Below are positions 1 to 8,330 of a stretch of DNA of 64,000 nt, one piece after another. Made by a program: the position numbers and the translations under genes. Source of the stretch: Candidatus Gastranaerophilales bacterium. Its GTDB lineage: Bacteria; Cyanobacteriota; Vampirovibrionia; Gastranaerophilales; Gastranaerophilaceae. Location: the NCBI GenBank assembly GCA_900766355.1, contig CAAFVD010000094.1, positions 1 through 64,000 on the forward strand, given 5' to 3'. Every line of letters begins with the position of its first letter. Within the stretch, counting starts at the first letter, position 1. The notes beneath the pieces were generated by a model. It saw only the letters and a program-made list of their open reading frames with translations, did not search any database and was not told the origin of the DNA.

Positions 1-75
1 ATCATTAATAGCATACCCATAATAGACCTACCTAACCTTATAACCTTTTTTGCGGAACTGTAAAACTATAAGTAT

Positions 76-225
76 TTTACAATCCTATTTGTTTTAACTA
101 ACCTAACTAAATTTGTTTTGTTTAAATAACCTTTACATGTATATAAAGTATTTCTGAAACCATGAATTGACATGATTTACAGGCATGTTTACAATTCTTT
201 ACATAGTTATAACACTTGATTTACA
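76..225. promoter_or_regulatory. Left-edge non-coding stretch with repeated TTTACA hexamers
   Basis: No gene is visible in positions 1-264. The stretch holds six copies of TTTACA at 76, 132, 176, 188, 198 and 220, the last four spaced 12, 10 and 22 bases apart, close to whole DNA turns. TATATAAAGTAT lies at 140-151, the reverse complement of an element seen upstream of other small genes in this window. In DNA this AT-rich some copies are expected by chance, so a regulatory role for the radical SAM gene at 265 is only a suggestion. Confidence 0.3.
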
Positions 226-264
226 TTATTGATATGTGACAATATTCATGAGGTATTTAATAAT

Positions 265-888
265 ATGTCTGATAACAATTTAGTTTACATTTTAGATGGT
301 AAAATTTATATTAATTTGACTAATATGTGTACTAATGACTGTATTTTTTGTTTAAGACGAGATAAAGATGATGTATGTGGTCAGGATATGTGGCTAAAAT
401 CTGAAAAAATCACATCAGAAGATGTTATCGAGCAATTAAACAAATATGAGGATAAAATTGCAAAAGGTATAACTTTCTGTGGCTATGGTGAACCAACTAT
501 GAAATTTGAAGTGTTGAAACAAGTCGCAGAATATATCAAACATAATTATCCTGATACTTTTATCAAAGTTAATACAAACGGGCATGGTAACGTAATAAAT
601 AAAAAAGATATTTTGCCAGAATTAAAAGGACTTGTAGATGAGTTTTCAATAAGTTTGAATGCTCAAAACTCAGATTTATATAAAGAATTATCACAACCGA
701 AAATAGACAATGCTTATGAGTCAATGAAAGATTTTGCTAAAAAGGCTTATGAAAATGGTTTTAAAACAACATTGTCTGTAGTTTCAGGATATAAAGATTA
801 TGACGTAGATTTAGCTCTTTGTGAAAAAATAGCGAAGGATTTACACGCTGGTTTTAGAAACAGAGAGTGGATAGAAAACGGATACTAA
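265..888 (+). CDS. TatD-associated type radical SAM protein
   Basis: The protein has a classical radical SAM CxxxCxxC cluster (CTNDCIFC), followed by a GYGEPT segment typical of the SAM-binding part of the fold. With its short N terminus (ILDGKIYINLTNMC) and a size near 207 residues it resembles the small radical SAM proteins often linked to TatD nuclease genes; their substrate is not established. No TatD gene is next to it here, though the neighbour could lie left of the window. The frame is open from a TTG at 229. I prefer ATG 265 because GAGG lies at 250-253 and the resulting N terminus fits the family. The next gene starts 51 bases downstream with its own ribosome site. Confidence 0.75.
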   Translation: MSDNNLVYILDGKIYINLTNMCTNDCIFCLRRDKDDVCGQDMWLKSEKITSEDVIEQLNKYEDKIAKGITFCGYGEPTMKFEVLKQVAEYIKHNYPDTFIKVNTNGHGNVINKKDILPELKGLVDEFSISLNAQNSDLYKELSQPKIDNAYESMKDFAKKAYENGFKTTLSVVSGYKDYDVDLALCEKIAKDLHAGFRNREWIENGY

Positions 889-939
889 AAATAAAACAAA
901 AACAAGCATATATACTTATCAAAAAGGAAAGGTGAAAAA

Positions 940-3102
940 ATGCAAAATTTAGACAAAATTATGAAGCCAAAATCTATTGCAGTTATTGGTGCTTCAACAA
1001 AAGAACATACTATTGGTTCTGATATTATGAAAAGATTGCAGGAATACAATTTCAACGGAAAAATTTATCCTGTAAACCCAAAAGGTGGAATCATTGAAGG
1101 TTTACAAGCTTATACTTCTGTTTTGGAAATTCCAGAAGAAGTTGATTTAGCAATTATCGTTGTAAACGCTAAATTTGTTCTTTCTACAATCGACCAATGC
1201 CACGAAAAGGGTATTAAAGGTCTTTGTATCATTACTGCTGGTTTCAAAGAAACTGGTAAAGAAGGTGCAGAACTTGAAAAACAATTATTAGCAAAAGTTA
1301 GAGAATACGGTATGAGATGCGTAGGTCCTAACTGTTTAGGTGTTGTAAACACTCACGAAGATGTTAGAATGGACGGTTGTTTCGCAGAATCATTACCAGA
1401 ACGTGGAAACATTGGTTTCGTTTCTCAATCAGGTGCTTTAGGTGGCGGTATTCTTAACATCTTAAAAGACTTAAATCTTGGTTTTGCACAATTTATTTCA
1501 ATCGGTAACCAAGCAGATGTTAATGCTGAAACAGCTCTTGAATATTGGGAAAATGAAGAAGACGTAGAACAAATCCTTCTTTATATGGAATCAATCCAAA
1601 ACCCTGCTAACTTCAGAAAATTAGCTTCAAGAATTTCTAAGAAAAAACCTATCTTAGCTTTAAAAGCTGGTCGTTCAGCTGCAGGTGCTAGTGCAGCATC
1701 TTCTCACACTGGTTCTTTAGCTGGTGCTGATAAAGCTGCAAACGCATTATTGAATCAATCAGGTGTTATCAGAGAATATTCATTGCAAGATTTGTTTGCA
1801 ACTGCAAAAGTTTTTGCTAATTGCCCTATTCCAAAAGGTGATAGAGTAGCTATTATTACAAACTCAGGTGGCCCTGGTATTATGGCAACAGATGCTATTT
1901 GTGAACATGGTATGCAAATCGCTAAGATTTCTGATGCTACAAAAGAAAAATTAAGAAGTTTCTTACCATCAGCTGCATCAGTTAAAAACCCTATCGATAT
2001 GATTGCATCAGCACCAATCGAACATTACAAACAAACTTTGGAAACAGTTATTGCTGATGAAAATGTTGATATGATTATTGCAATTTATCTTCCATTCTTA
2101 GGTTTGAAAGATATTGATGTTGCTAAAGCATTAATGGAAATCAAAGCTGAACACCCTGAAAAACCTATTATCGGTGTATTCATGACTAAGAGTGAATTCT
2201 TCTCAACATTAGCAGATATGAAGGTTAATATGCCATTCTTTATGTACGCAGAAGAAGCTGCTGACGGTTTGAACAGATTGAATCAACAAAGATTATGGAT
2301 GGAAAGACCTGAAGGTCAAATCAAAACATTTGATGTTGATAAAGTAAGAGCTGCTGAAATCATCAAAGGTTCATTAGCTGAAGGTAGAGCTCAATTAACA
2401 ACTCGTGAATCAATCGATGTTCTTGATGCTTACGGAATCAGAGTTTGTAAATCAGGTTTTGCAACAAATGAAGAAGAAGCAATTGCAATTGGTAACTCTA
2501 TCGGATACCCAGTTGTTATGAAAATGACATCAAAAACAACATCTCACAAAACAGATGTTGGTGGTGTAAGAGTTAATATCCAATCAGAAGAACAACTAAG
2601 AGCTGAATACAAAGACCTTATTTCAAAACTTGATGAAAGAGGATTGTTAGACGGTCTTGAAGGTGTAATCATTCAAGAAATGGTTAAAGGTAATCGTGAA
2701 ATGGTTTGTGGTATCGCTACAGACCCTCAATACGGACCAATGATGATGTTCGGTCTTGGTGGTGTATTTATTGAAGTTATGAAAGATGTAACTTTCAGAA
2801 TTGCTCCTCTAACAGATATGGACGCTAAAGAAATGATAAAATCAGTTAAAGCTTACAAATTGTTAGAAGGTGCTAGAGGAACAACTCCTGCACAAATGGA
2901 ACAAATCGAAGAAACATTATTGAGATTATCTCAACTTGTTAATGACTTCAAATTCATTGATGAATTAGATATTAACCCATTGTTAATTTCTGAAAAAACT
3001 GGTGAAGGTATCGCAGTAGACGGACGTATCAAAGTTCGTTTAGAAGAAGCTAAAGAAACATTAGCTGAATGCTGTGGTGGTTGCTGTTCTTGTTGCCACT
3101 AA
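940..3102 (+). CDS. Acyl-CoA synthetase, ADP-forming (acetate--CoA ligase type, fused alpha and beta subunits)
   Basis: This 720-residue enzyme interconverts an acyl-CoA, ADP and phosphate with the free acid, ATP and CoA, a substrate-level ATP-yielding step in fermentation. Order of domains: CoA-binding Rossmann domain (about 8-100, with IAVIGAST), succinyl-CoA-ligase-like domains (about 150-460) and an ATP-grasp domain (about 490-700). The phospho-acceptor histidine of the family fits His256 in SSHTGSLAGA. A strong ribosome site (AAGGAAAGGTG) precedes ATG 940, and a strong terminator follows, so it is probably transcribed alone or with the radical SAM gene. The protein ends in an unusual tail, CCGGCCSCCH, not part of the catalytic fold. 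Acetate is the commonest substrate in the family, but specificity cannot be read from sequence. Confidence 0.93.
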   Translation: MQNLDKIMKPKSIAVIGASTKEHTIGSDIMKRLQEYNFNGKIYPVNPKGGIIEGLQAYTSVLEIPEEVDLAIIVVNAKFVLSTIDQCHEKGIKGLCIITAGFKETGKEGAELEKQLLAKVREYGMRCVGPNCLGVVNTHEDVRMDGCFAESLPERGNIGFVSQSGALGGGILNILKDLNLGFAQFISIGNQADVNAETALEYWENEEDVEQILLYMESIQNPANFRKLASRISKKKPILALKAGRSAAGASAASSHTGSLAGADKAANALLNQSGVIREYSLQDLFATAKVFANCPIPKGDRVAIITNSGGPGIMATDAICEHGMQIAKISDATKEKLRSFLPSAASVKNPIDMIASAPIEHYKQTLETVIADENVDMIIAIYLPFLGLKDIDVAKALMEIKAEHPEKPIIGVFMTKSEFFSTLADMKVNMPFFMYAEEAADGLNRLNQQRLWMERPEGQIKTFDVDKVRAAEIIKGSLAEGRAQLTTRESIDVLDAYGIRVCKSGFATNEEEAIAIGNSIGYPVVMKMTSKTTSHKTDVGGVRVNIQSEEQLRAEYKDLISKLDERGLLDGLEGVIIQEMVKGNREMVCGIATDPQYGPMMMFGLGGVFIEVMKDVTFRIAPLTDMDAKEMIKSVKAYKLLEGARGTTPAQMEQIEETLLRLSQLVNDFKFIDELDINPLLISEKTGEGIAVDGRIKVRLEEAKETLAECCGGCCSCCH

Positions 3103-3132
3103 TACATAAGCCAAACAAAATAAATTAAAACG

Positions 3133-3168
3133 AAACGGGCGATTATCTTTTGATAATCGCCCGTTTTA
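3133..3168 (+). terminator. Rho-independent terminator after the acyl-CoA synthetase gene
   Basis: A perfect 15-base stem (3133-3147 with 3152-3166) closes a 4-base loop. The right arm ends in a T run. It lies 30 bases after the stop codon. Confidence 0.9.
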
Positions 3169-3206
3169 AACTTCACTTACCTAATTTTCAGATCCTAAAA
3201 TTCTTT

Positions 3207-3431
3207 TTATGCAAAATAGTTACACTTTAGGCCATGCACTCCATCTCCGCCTACTACTGGTGGACGATAATCAAACTGTGCAAAGTTTGGTTGTTTATTA
3301 CCATCATATTTTGCATAGTTAACACCTTGAGTCGTTACTTCTTTTGCTGGTGTAACGCCTGTTTTTATTGGATTTACATTTGGATATCCTTTGAAAGTAA
3401 AGAAATTTACGTTTTCTGCTCCTGAAACCAT
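3207..3431 (-). CDS. Small lineage-type protein with N-terminal FKGYP motif
   Basis: A 74-residue protein of unknown function. It carries FTFKGYP at residues 11-17 and otherwise has low-complexity Asn, Lys, Pro and Gly content with no membrane helix. The FKGYP core recurs in the larger membrane-anchored protein at 52123-53061. AGGGAT sits just upstream of the ATG, and the element ATACTTTATATA (minus strand, 3466-3477) lies 35 bases before the start, suggesting its own promoter. A plus-strand frame overlaps it almost completely, but that frame has Cys/Trp/Phe-rich composition typical of a shadow. The gene converges on the terminator of the previous gene. Confidence 0.6.
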   Translation of the reverse strand: MVSGAENVNFFTFKGYPNVNPIKTGVTPAKEVTTQGVNYAKYDGNKQPNFAQFDYRPPVVGGDGVHGLKCNYFA

Positions 3432-3553
3432 ATATTTATCCCTATAAAATACTTAACTCTATATTTATATAAAGTATTCTAATTCTCAAAAATTGCCTTT
3501 TATGTAAAGAAATATTACAGTTTCCTAAAACTTTGAAATTCTTGTATGAGTAT

Positions 3554-3565
3554 ATACTTTATATA
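3554..3565 (+). promoter_or_regulatory. ATACTTTATATA element between divergent small genes
   Basis: The 12-mer ATACTTTATATA faces the gene at 3624 and its inverted partner at 3466-3477 faces the gene at 3431. A further exact copy lies at 53092-53103, 31 bases before the minus-strand gene starting at 53061. All three point toward small lineage-type genes, so it may be a shared promoter element. Function is inferred from position only. Confidence 0.4.
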
Positions 3566-3623
3566 TAAGTAAGAGCTAAGTTTAAATTCGTTGAGTAAGT
3601 AAGTTTAAAAAGAAGAGGTTTAC

Positions 3624-3815
3624 ATGTCTTTTAATTTATCAGGTTCTTTGTACAATCAAGCATTGCAAGTTCAAAAAGCTACAAAACTTGGTGGGTATAA
3701 TTTTGATACACCAAAGGCAAAGTATACGCTTTCTTTCTCTGATTCATACAAAGCTGGCGAAATTGATCCAAGACCAAAACGTCCAGAAAAACATAAGCTT
3801 GATATTATTGGCTAA
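3624..3815 (+). CDS. Small hypothetical protein
   Basis: A 63-residue protein I do not recognise. It starts MSFNLSGSLYNQALQ, has no membrane helix and becomes Lys/Pro-rich toward its C terminus (RPKRPEKHKLDIIG). AGAAGAGG precedes the ATG with good spacing, and an ATACTTTATATA element lies about 59 bases upstream. It is followed at 28 bases by prfB, which has its own -10-like sequence. The good ribosome site and clean start support a real gene. Alternative: a leader segment for prfB transcription. Confidence 0.6.
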   Translation: MSFNLSGSLYNQALQVQKATKLGGYNFDTPKAKYTLSFSDSYKAGEIDPRPKRPEKHKLDIIG

Positions 3816-3842
3816 GGTTTGTGTTTATAATAAAATATCTGT

Positions 3843-4905
3843 ATGGATATTAATGAATTAAAAAATAGAGTTGTAAAAAACAAGGAGTGTCTTTGACTTA
3901 GATAAGTTAAAGACCAATTTGGCTGAAATAGAAACGAAATTACAATCCCCTGAGGTTTGGACAGACCAAAAATTAGCTTCTGAACTAGGACAGGAATCAA
4001 AAGAAATTAAACAGACTTTAGATATGGTATCTATGTGGGATACGACTATTGAAGATGCTGAAACGGCTTATGAATTAGGTGATGAGGAGTTAATTTCAGA
4101 AATTGATTCTTCACTTTTGGATTTAGAAAAATCTCTTGATAAATTTGATTTTCAAAAAATGCTTAGTGGAGAATATGATTCAGCTGATGCTATCTTAACT
4201 GTTAATGCAGGTGCAGGTGGTACAGATGCTCAAGATTGGGCGAGTATGTTGCTTAGAATGTACACAAGATGGGCAGAGAAAAAGGGCTGGCATGTAGAAC
4301 TTTTAGATAAGTCTGACGGAGAAGAAGCTGGAATAAAATCTGCGACAATAAAAATTTCAGGTAAATATGCTTATGGATATGCAAAAGCAGAAAAGGGTGT
4401 ACACAGATTGGTTAGGATTTCACCTTTTAATGCAAATGGAAAACGTCAAACAAGTTTTGCATCATGTGAAGTTTCACCAATAATAAAAGATATTGAAAAA
4501 ACAATTGTCATACCTCCTGATGATATTGAAATTGAAACAATGCGTTCAGGTGGTGCAGGTGGACAAAATGTTAATAAGGTAGAAACTGCAGTCCGAATTT
4601 ATCACAAGCCAACAGGTATTGTTGTAAAATCTCAACAAGAACGTTCGCAACTCCAAAATAGAGCAATAGCGATGGAAATATTGGTGTCAAAACTTCTTGC
4701 TATAAAACAGGAAGAACATGAGAAAAAACTTGCAGAGTTAAAAGGTGAAGCTTTTGATATCAATTTTGGTTCTCAAATTCGTTCTTATGTTTTTCACCCA
4801 TACAAAATGGTTAAAGATCACCGAACAGGCTATGAAGTAGGTAATGTTGATGCTGTAATGGACGGTGATATTGACGGATTTATTGAAAGCTATTTGAAAT
4901 TATAA
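3843..4905 (+). CDS. prfB: Peptide chain release factor 2, with programmed +1 frameshift
   Basis: RF2 reads UGA and UAA stop codons and triggers hydrolysis of the finished chain. Seventeen codons from ATG 3843 lead to an in-frame TGA at 3894. Skipping the T at 3894 continues with GAC into the long frame, giving about 353 residues, near the family norm of about 365. The UGA-specific SPF tripeptide is at residues 193-195 and the catalytic GGQ at 239-241 (GGAGGQ). The start lies only about 12 bases after a TATAAT (3826-3831), with no clear ribosome site, so the transcript may be nearly leaderless. The short first frame is not a pseudogene: the shift signal is the classic autoregulatory one. Confidence 0.96.
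3882..3897 (+). promoter_or_regulatory. RF2 programmed +1 frameshift site
   Basis: AAGGAG, a Shine-Dalgarno-like stimulator, is followed by TGT and the slippery CTTTGAC (3891-3897). The ribosome pauses at the poorly read UGA when RF2 is scarce and slips +1 on CUU, so RF2 controls its own synthesis. All parts of the known bacterial signal are present with the usual spacing. Confidence 0.94.
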
Positions 4906-4929
4906 TATGTAATTAATAAGGAGTTTTTT

Positions 4930-5562
4930 ATGAAGGTTTTATTAATTAATGGTAGTTGTAATATAAATGGTTGCACATATACAGCCCTAGATGAAATATC
5001 TCGAACTTTAAATAATCAGGGAATAGAAACAGAGATTATTCAATTAGGTTCTTCGCCGTATCGTGATTGTATCGGTTGTAATAATTGCCGTAAAACAGAA
5101 GATAGTAAATGTGTATTTGATGATGTAGTTAATCAAATTATAGAAAAGGCAAAAACTTCTGATGGATTTATTTTTGGCTCTCCAGTATATTATGCACACC
5201 CGTCAGGTAGGTTGTTATCTGTAATGGATAGGGTGTTTTATGCTGGAGGAAAACATTTTGCATACAAACCTGCCGCTGCAATCGTATCCGCAAGACGTGC
5301 TGGTACGACTGCGTCTTTAGATGCAATAACAAAACACTTTACAATAAATAACATGCCTGTTGTTTCTTCTAATTATTGGCCAATGGTTCATGGTGGTCAA
5401 AATAAACCTGATGAAGTAAAACAAGATTTGGAAGGTTTGCAAGTTATGAGAACTTTAGGTCTTAATATGGCTTGGTTGTTAAAATGTATTGAAGCAGGTA
5501 AAAAAGCAGGTGTTCAAAAACCTCAACTTGAGGACAAGATTTGGACTAATTTTATTAGATAA
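4930..5562 (+). CDS. Flavodoxin-fold NAD(P)H-dependent FMN oxidoreductase
   Basis: A 210-residue flavodoxin-like flavoprotein. The N-terminal LLINGSCNINGCT is the FMN phosphate loop. DCIGCNNCRKTEDSKC is the Cys-containing segment typical of iron-sulfur-flavoprotein relatives, and GSPVYYAHPSG is the isoalloxazine-contacting loop. Such enzymes reduce flavins, quinones or other small acceptors with NAD(P)H; the physiological acceptor is not readable here. AAGGAG precedes the ATG. It lies 24 bases after prfB and probably shares its transcript. It ends 3 bases before the convergent histidine kinase gene. Confidence 0.85.
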   Translation: MKVLLINGSCNINGCTYTALDEISRTLNNQGIETEIIQLGSSPYRDCIGCNNCRKTEDSKCVFDDVVNQIIEKAKTSDGFIFGSPVYYAHPSGRLLSVMDRVFYAGGKHFAYKPAAAIVSARRAGTTASLDAITKHFTINNMPVVSSNYWPMVHGGQNKPDEVKQDLEGLQVMRTLGLNMAWLLKCIEAGKKAGVQKPQLEDKIWTNFIR

Positions 5563-5565
5563 ATA

Positions 5566-6864
5566 TTAAAAAGGTAATTTGATAGAAAATTCGGTGTATT
5601 TATTTTCTTCGCTAGTTACATAGAGTTGCCCATCGTGTGCTTCAACAATTTCCTTTGATAGGTATAGACCTAATCCTGTACCGATTTTTCTGAATTTTTT
5701 GCTCGCAGAATAATACTTGTTGAATATTTTATCAATATCTTCTTTAGAAATACCTTTACCGTAGTCTTTTACTGTAATAATGATATTTTTATCTTTTTTT
5801 ACAAGTTTGATTTCGATATCAGAGTTTGTTTGTCCATAAGAGATTGCATTTTGAATAAGGTTTTTAAACACTCGTTTCATTTGCATTTTATCAAGCAATA
5901 ATTCTGTATCATCGTGAAATTTTGTAATAATATGGTTTTTAGTAACTTCTGCAATAGGTATCATTTCGTTAACTATTTCTTGTAAAAATTCGGATAGCAC
6001 TACAGGAGCTTTGTATAGTTCAATTCCATGACTACTTATTCTGTATGTATCCAATACGGTATGCACAAGTTCTAAGAGTTCATTATTAGATGCTTGCATA
6101 TTTTTAATGGCTTCTCGTTGTTTATCGTTTAATTCGCCGAATTTTTCTGAGATTAAAAAGTTTAGCATATTTGATTCTGCAATAATAGGAACTTTCAAGT
6201 CGTGGGTTAATGTTGCTACAAAATCTTCTTTAAGAGTTTCAACCTCCTTTTGATTTGTAACATCTTTTATAATCATCATATATCTGTTTATATTCCCGCC
6301 AAATTTGATTTTTACAACAGATGCAGTAAAACTTTTTTCGGTTTCGTATTCTATAAATATTTCATTATTGTTCAAATTCTCGATGTTTATATCATCTGAA
6401 GCTTTTATAAATTTTGAGATATCTTTGTTCAATAATTTTTTATCACCGAACCATTTTTTGATATTATTTGTGTACTGTATGATTCTGTTTGTATCGTCAA
6501 AAATAAGTATGCCGTCAGATAAAGAGTTTATGACAACTTCAAGTAAATCATTTTTTCGTTTCAATTCGTTTTGATATTCAACAATCATTTTTTCTCTATC
6601 GTTAAGAGCTTCAATCATTCTGTTAATACATTTTGATACTTCGTTCAAGTCTTTGTCAGGGTGTTTTTCTAATCGAGCGATAAGATTTCCGTATCGAACA
6701 GAATTTATTGTGTTGATTAAACTTGCAACATAGTCTGTAATATTACTGTGCGTATTTTTAGAATGTTTTATTTTGTTGCGTAAACGGTGAATAATTACTA
6801 ACAAGACTATATTTAGTAATAAAAGTAAAACACATATGCTACTGTTTATAATATGAAAAATCAT
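5566..6864 (-). CDS. Membrane-anchored sensor histidine kinase with PAS domain
   Basis: A 432-residue orphan kinase. A single membrane helix (about residues 7-27) leads to a HAMP-like linker (about 45-95), a PAS domain (about 105-200), a HisKA domain with phospho-acceptor His221 in a THDLKVPI H-box, and a HATPase domain with N-box (NLIQNAISYG), DYGKGI and GTGLGLYLSK motifs. The H-box is HDLKVP rather than the usual HELRTP. There is almost no periplasmic sensor loop, so the signal is probably internal or membrane-borne. No response regulator is adjacent. It is transcribed divergently from the fliO operon, with a 73-base space between them. Confidence 0.9.
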   Translation of the reverse strand: MIFHIINSSICVLLLLLNIVLLVIIHRLRNKIKHSKNTHSNITDYVASLINTINSVRYGNLIARLEKHPDKDLNEVSKCINRMIEALNDREKMIVEYQNELKRKNDLLEVVINSLSDGILIFDDTNRIIQYTNNIKKWFGDKKLLNKDISKFIKASDDINIENLNNNEIFIEYETEKSFTASVVKIKFGGNINRYMMIIKDVTNQKEVETLKEDFVATLTHDLKVPIIAESNMLNFLISEKFGELNDKQREAIKNMQASNNELLELVHTVLDTYRISSHGIELYKAPVVLSEFLQEIVNEMIPIAEVTKNHIITKFHDDTELLLDKMQMKRVFKNLIQNAISYGQTNSDIEIKLVKKDKNIIITVKDYGKGISKEDIDKIFNKYYSASKKFRKIGTGLGLYLSKEIVEAHDGQLYVTSEENKYTEFSIKLPF

Positions 6865-6889
6865 TAATCACACCTTTAAAAATATTTTA

Positions 6890-6898
6890 TGATATAAT
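6890..6898 (+). promoter_or_regulatory. Extended -10 promoter for the fliO-lpxB gene run
   Basis: TGATATAAT is an extended -10 box 39 bases before the fliO start. No convincing -35 is seen, as is usual for extended -10 promoters. It is the only good candidate upstream of the eleven-gene run. Confidence 0.55.
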
Positions 6899-6937
6899 CA
6901 TACCATACTAACACAAATTGATTCTCGGGAAGGTTAT

Positions 6938-7450
6938 ATGAAAAAGTTTATAATGTTTATTATGATGAGTTTTCTTTGCGTAAATTCTGTGTTTGCGGAT
7001 TCTGTGACAGAGAATATAAATTCTTCATTAAAATCAAGTTCTTATGAACCTAATTATTTTTCTATATTGGTTTCATTAGTTTTTGTTATATTTTTGATTT
7101 ATGTGACGGGTATACTTTATACAAAATTGAACAAAGTTGGGGTTAAAACCGTAAGAAATGAATTAAAAGAATCTTCTGATATAAAACCAGTTGTTTTATC
7201 AACGACACCTATAGGTCACGATAAAAGCCTTCAGGTTATAGAAATAAATGGTGAAAAATTGTTAATTGGAGTTTCTCAAAATTCTGTTAGTTTAATAAAA
7301 ACATTAGAATCAGGTAAAAGACAAGATGTTATAAATGAAACTCCTGTACATAATACAAATGTTGAACAATCACAAGTTGAAAACAAAACAAAAGAAGAGC
7401 ATACTGTTAATGCAGATGATTTTGGGCTTTATAAAAAATATTTAAGGTGA
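6938..7450 (+). CDS. fliO: Flagellar biosynthesis protein FliO
   Basis: FliO helps assemble the FliP ring of the flagellar type III export gate. The 170-residue protein has a signal-like N terminus (1-20, ending VFA), one membrane helix (about 42-61) and a cytoplasmic part with a FliO-type core, KSLQVIEINGEKLLIGVS. A low-complexity Gln/Glu/Asn stretch follows. GGGAAGG precedes the ATG. The usual neighbour fliP is not next to it; a fliP gene begins at 63459, about 56 kb away. Here fliO leads a run of surface-sugar, amino-acid and lipid A genes, with only 4 bases to the next start. Confidence 0.82.
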   Translation: MKKFIMFIMMSFLCVNSVFADSVTENINSSLKSSSYEPNYFSILVSLVFVIFLIYVTGILYTKLNKVGVKTVRNELKESSDIKPVVLSTTPIGHDKSLQVIEINGEKLLIGVSQNSVSLIKTLESGKRQDVINETPVHNTNVEQSQVENKTKEEHTVNADDFGLYKKYLR

Positions 7451-7454
7451 TTTT

Positions 7455-8321
7455 ATGAAAAGAGAAGTTAGAGTAGGAAATATTTTGGTAGGTGATAACC
7501 AACCTTGTTTTATAATTGCTGAGATTGGTATAAACCATAATGGAAGTTTGAAAGATGCAAAACGCTTGATTGATATGGCTGTTTCAAATGGTTGTAACGC
7601 TGTAAAATTTCAAAAAAGAACAGTAGATGTTGTATATTCTAAGGAAGAATTAGAGCGACCTCGTCCAAATGTGTTTGGCGAAACCAATGGAGATTTGAAA
7701 CGAGGTCTTGAATTTGGACTTGAAGAATATAAAGAGATTGATGAATACTGTAAACAAAAGAATATAATGTGGTTTGCTTCTTGTTGGGATAAAGGGTCGG
7801 TAGATTTTATAGACCAGTTTAATCCACCTTGTTATAAAATAGCATCAGCTTCGTTAACAGATGATGAACTTTTGAAATATACAAAATCAAAAGGTAAACC
7901 AATTTTACTTTCTACAGGCATGAGTACAATGGAAGAAATTGAGCATGCGATGGAAATTTTGGGTGAAGAAAATACTATAATTTATCATTGTACTGCTACA
8001 TATCCGTCTAATAGTAATGAGATAAATCTTAATTGTATAAAAACCTTAAAAGAAAGATTTTCTTGTCCTGTTGGATATTCTGGTCATGAAAGAGGTATTG
8101 CACCTTCTATTTTGGCAGTTGGGTTGGGTGCTTGTTCTGTAGAACGTCATATAACACTTGATAGAACCAATTGGGGTTCAGATCAAGCTGCGAGTCTTGA
8201 AACCCCAGGTTTGTTCCATATGGTTAGAGATATAAGACAAGTACCGATGTTGTTATCTGACGGTAAAAAAGTTGTATATGAGAGAGAAATTCCAATAAGA
8301 AAAAAACTTCGTAGAGTTTAA
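7455..8321 (+). CDS. NeuB-family nonulosonic acid synthase (sialic, legionaminic or pseudaminic type)
   Basis: NeuB-type enzymes condense phosphoenolpyruvate with an amino-hexose to make nine-carbon sugars for flagellin or envelope glycans. The TIM barrel shows FIIAEIGINHNGS, AVKFQKR, YKIASA, STGMSTMEEI, YPS and VGYSGHERG motifs, and metal-binding histidines within ERHITLD. At 288 residues it lacks the C-terminal antifreeze-like SAF domain of the 340-350 residue enzymes, a recognised shorter form. It sits between fliO and a KdsC-type phosphatase, which supports surface glycan synthesis. Which sugar is made cannot be told from sequence. Confidence 0.85.
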   Translation: MKREVRVGNILVGDNQPCFIIAEIGINHNGSLKDAKRLIDMAVSNGCNAVKFQKRTVDVVYSKEELERPRPNVFGETNGDLKRGLEFGLEEYKEIDEYCKQKNIMWFASCWDKGSVDFIDQFNPPCYKIASASLTDDELLKYTKSKGKPILLSTGMSTMEEIEHAMEILGEENTIIYHCTATYPSNSNEINLNCIKTLKERFSCPVGYSGHERGIAPSILAVGLGACSVERHITLDRTNWGSDQAASLETPGLFHMVRDIRQVPMLLSDGKKVVYEREIPIRKKLRRV

Positions 8322-8330
8322 AGGTGAAAT

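Noticed and set aside
3234..3425. 63-residue plus-strand frame
   Set aside because: Fully antisense to the FKGYP gene, with Cys/Trp/Phe-rich composition and no ribosome site.
3843..3896. Short frame before prfB as a pseudogene or leader peptide
   Set aside because: It is the first part of RF2, joined by the classic programmed frameshift.
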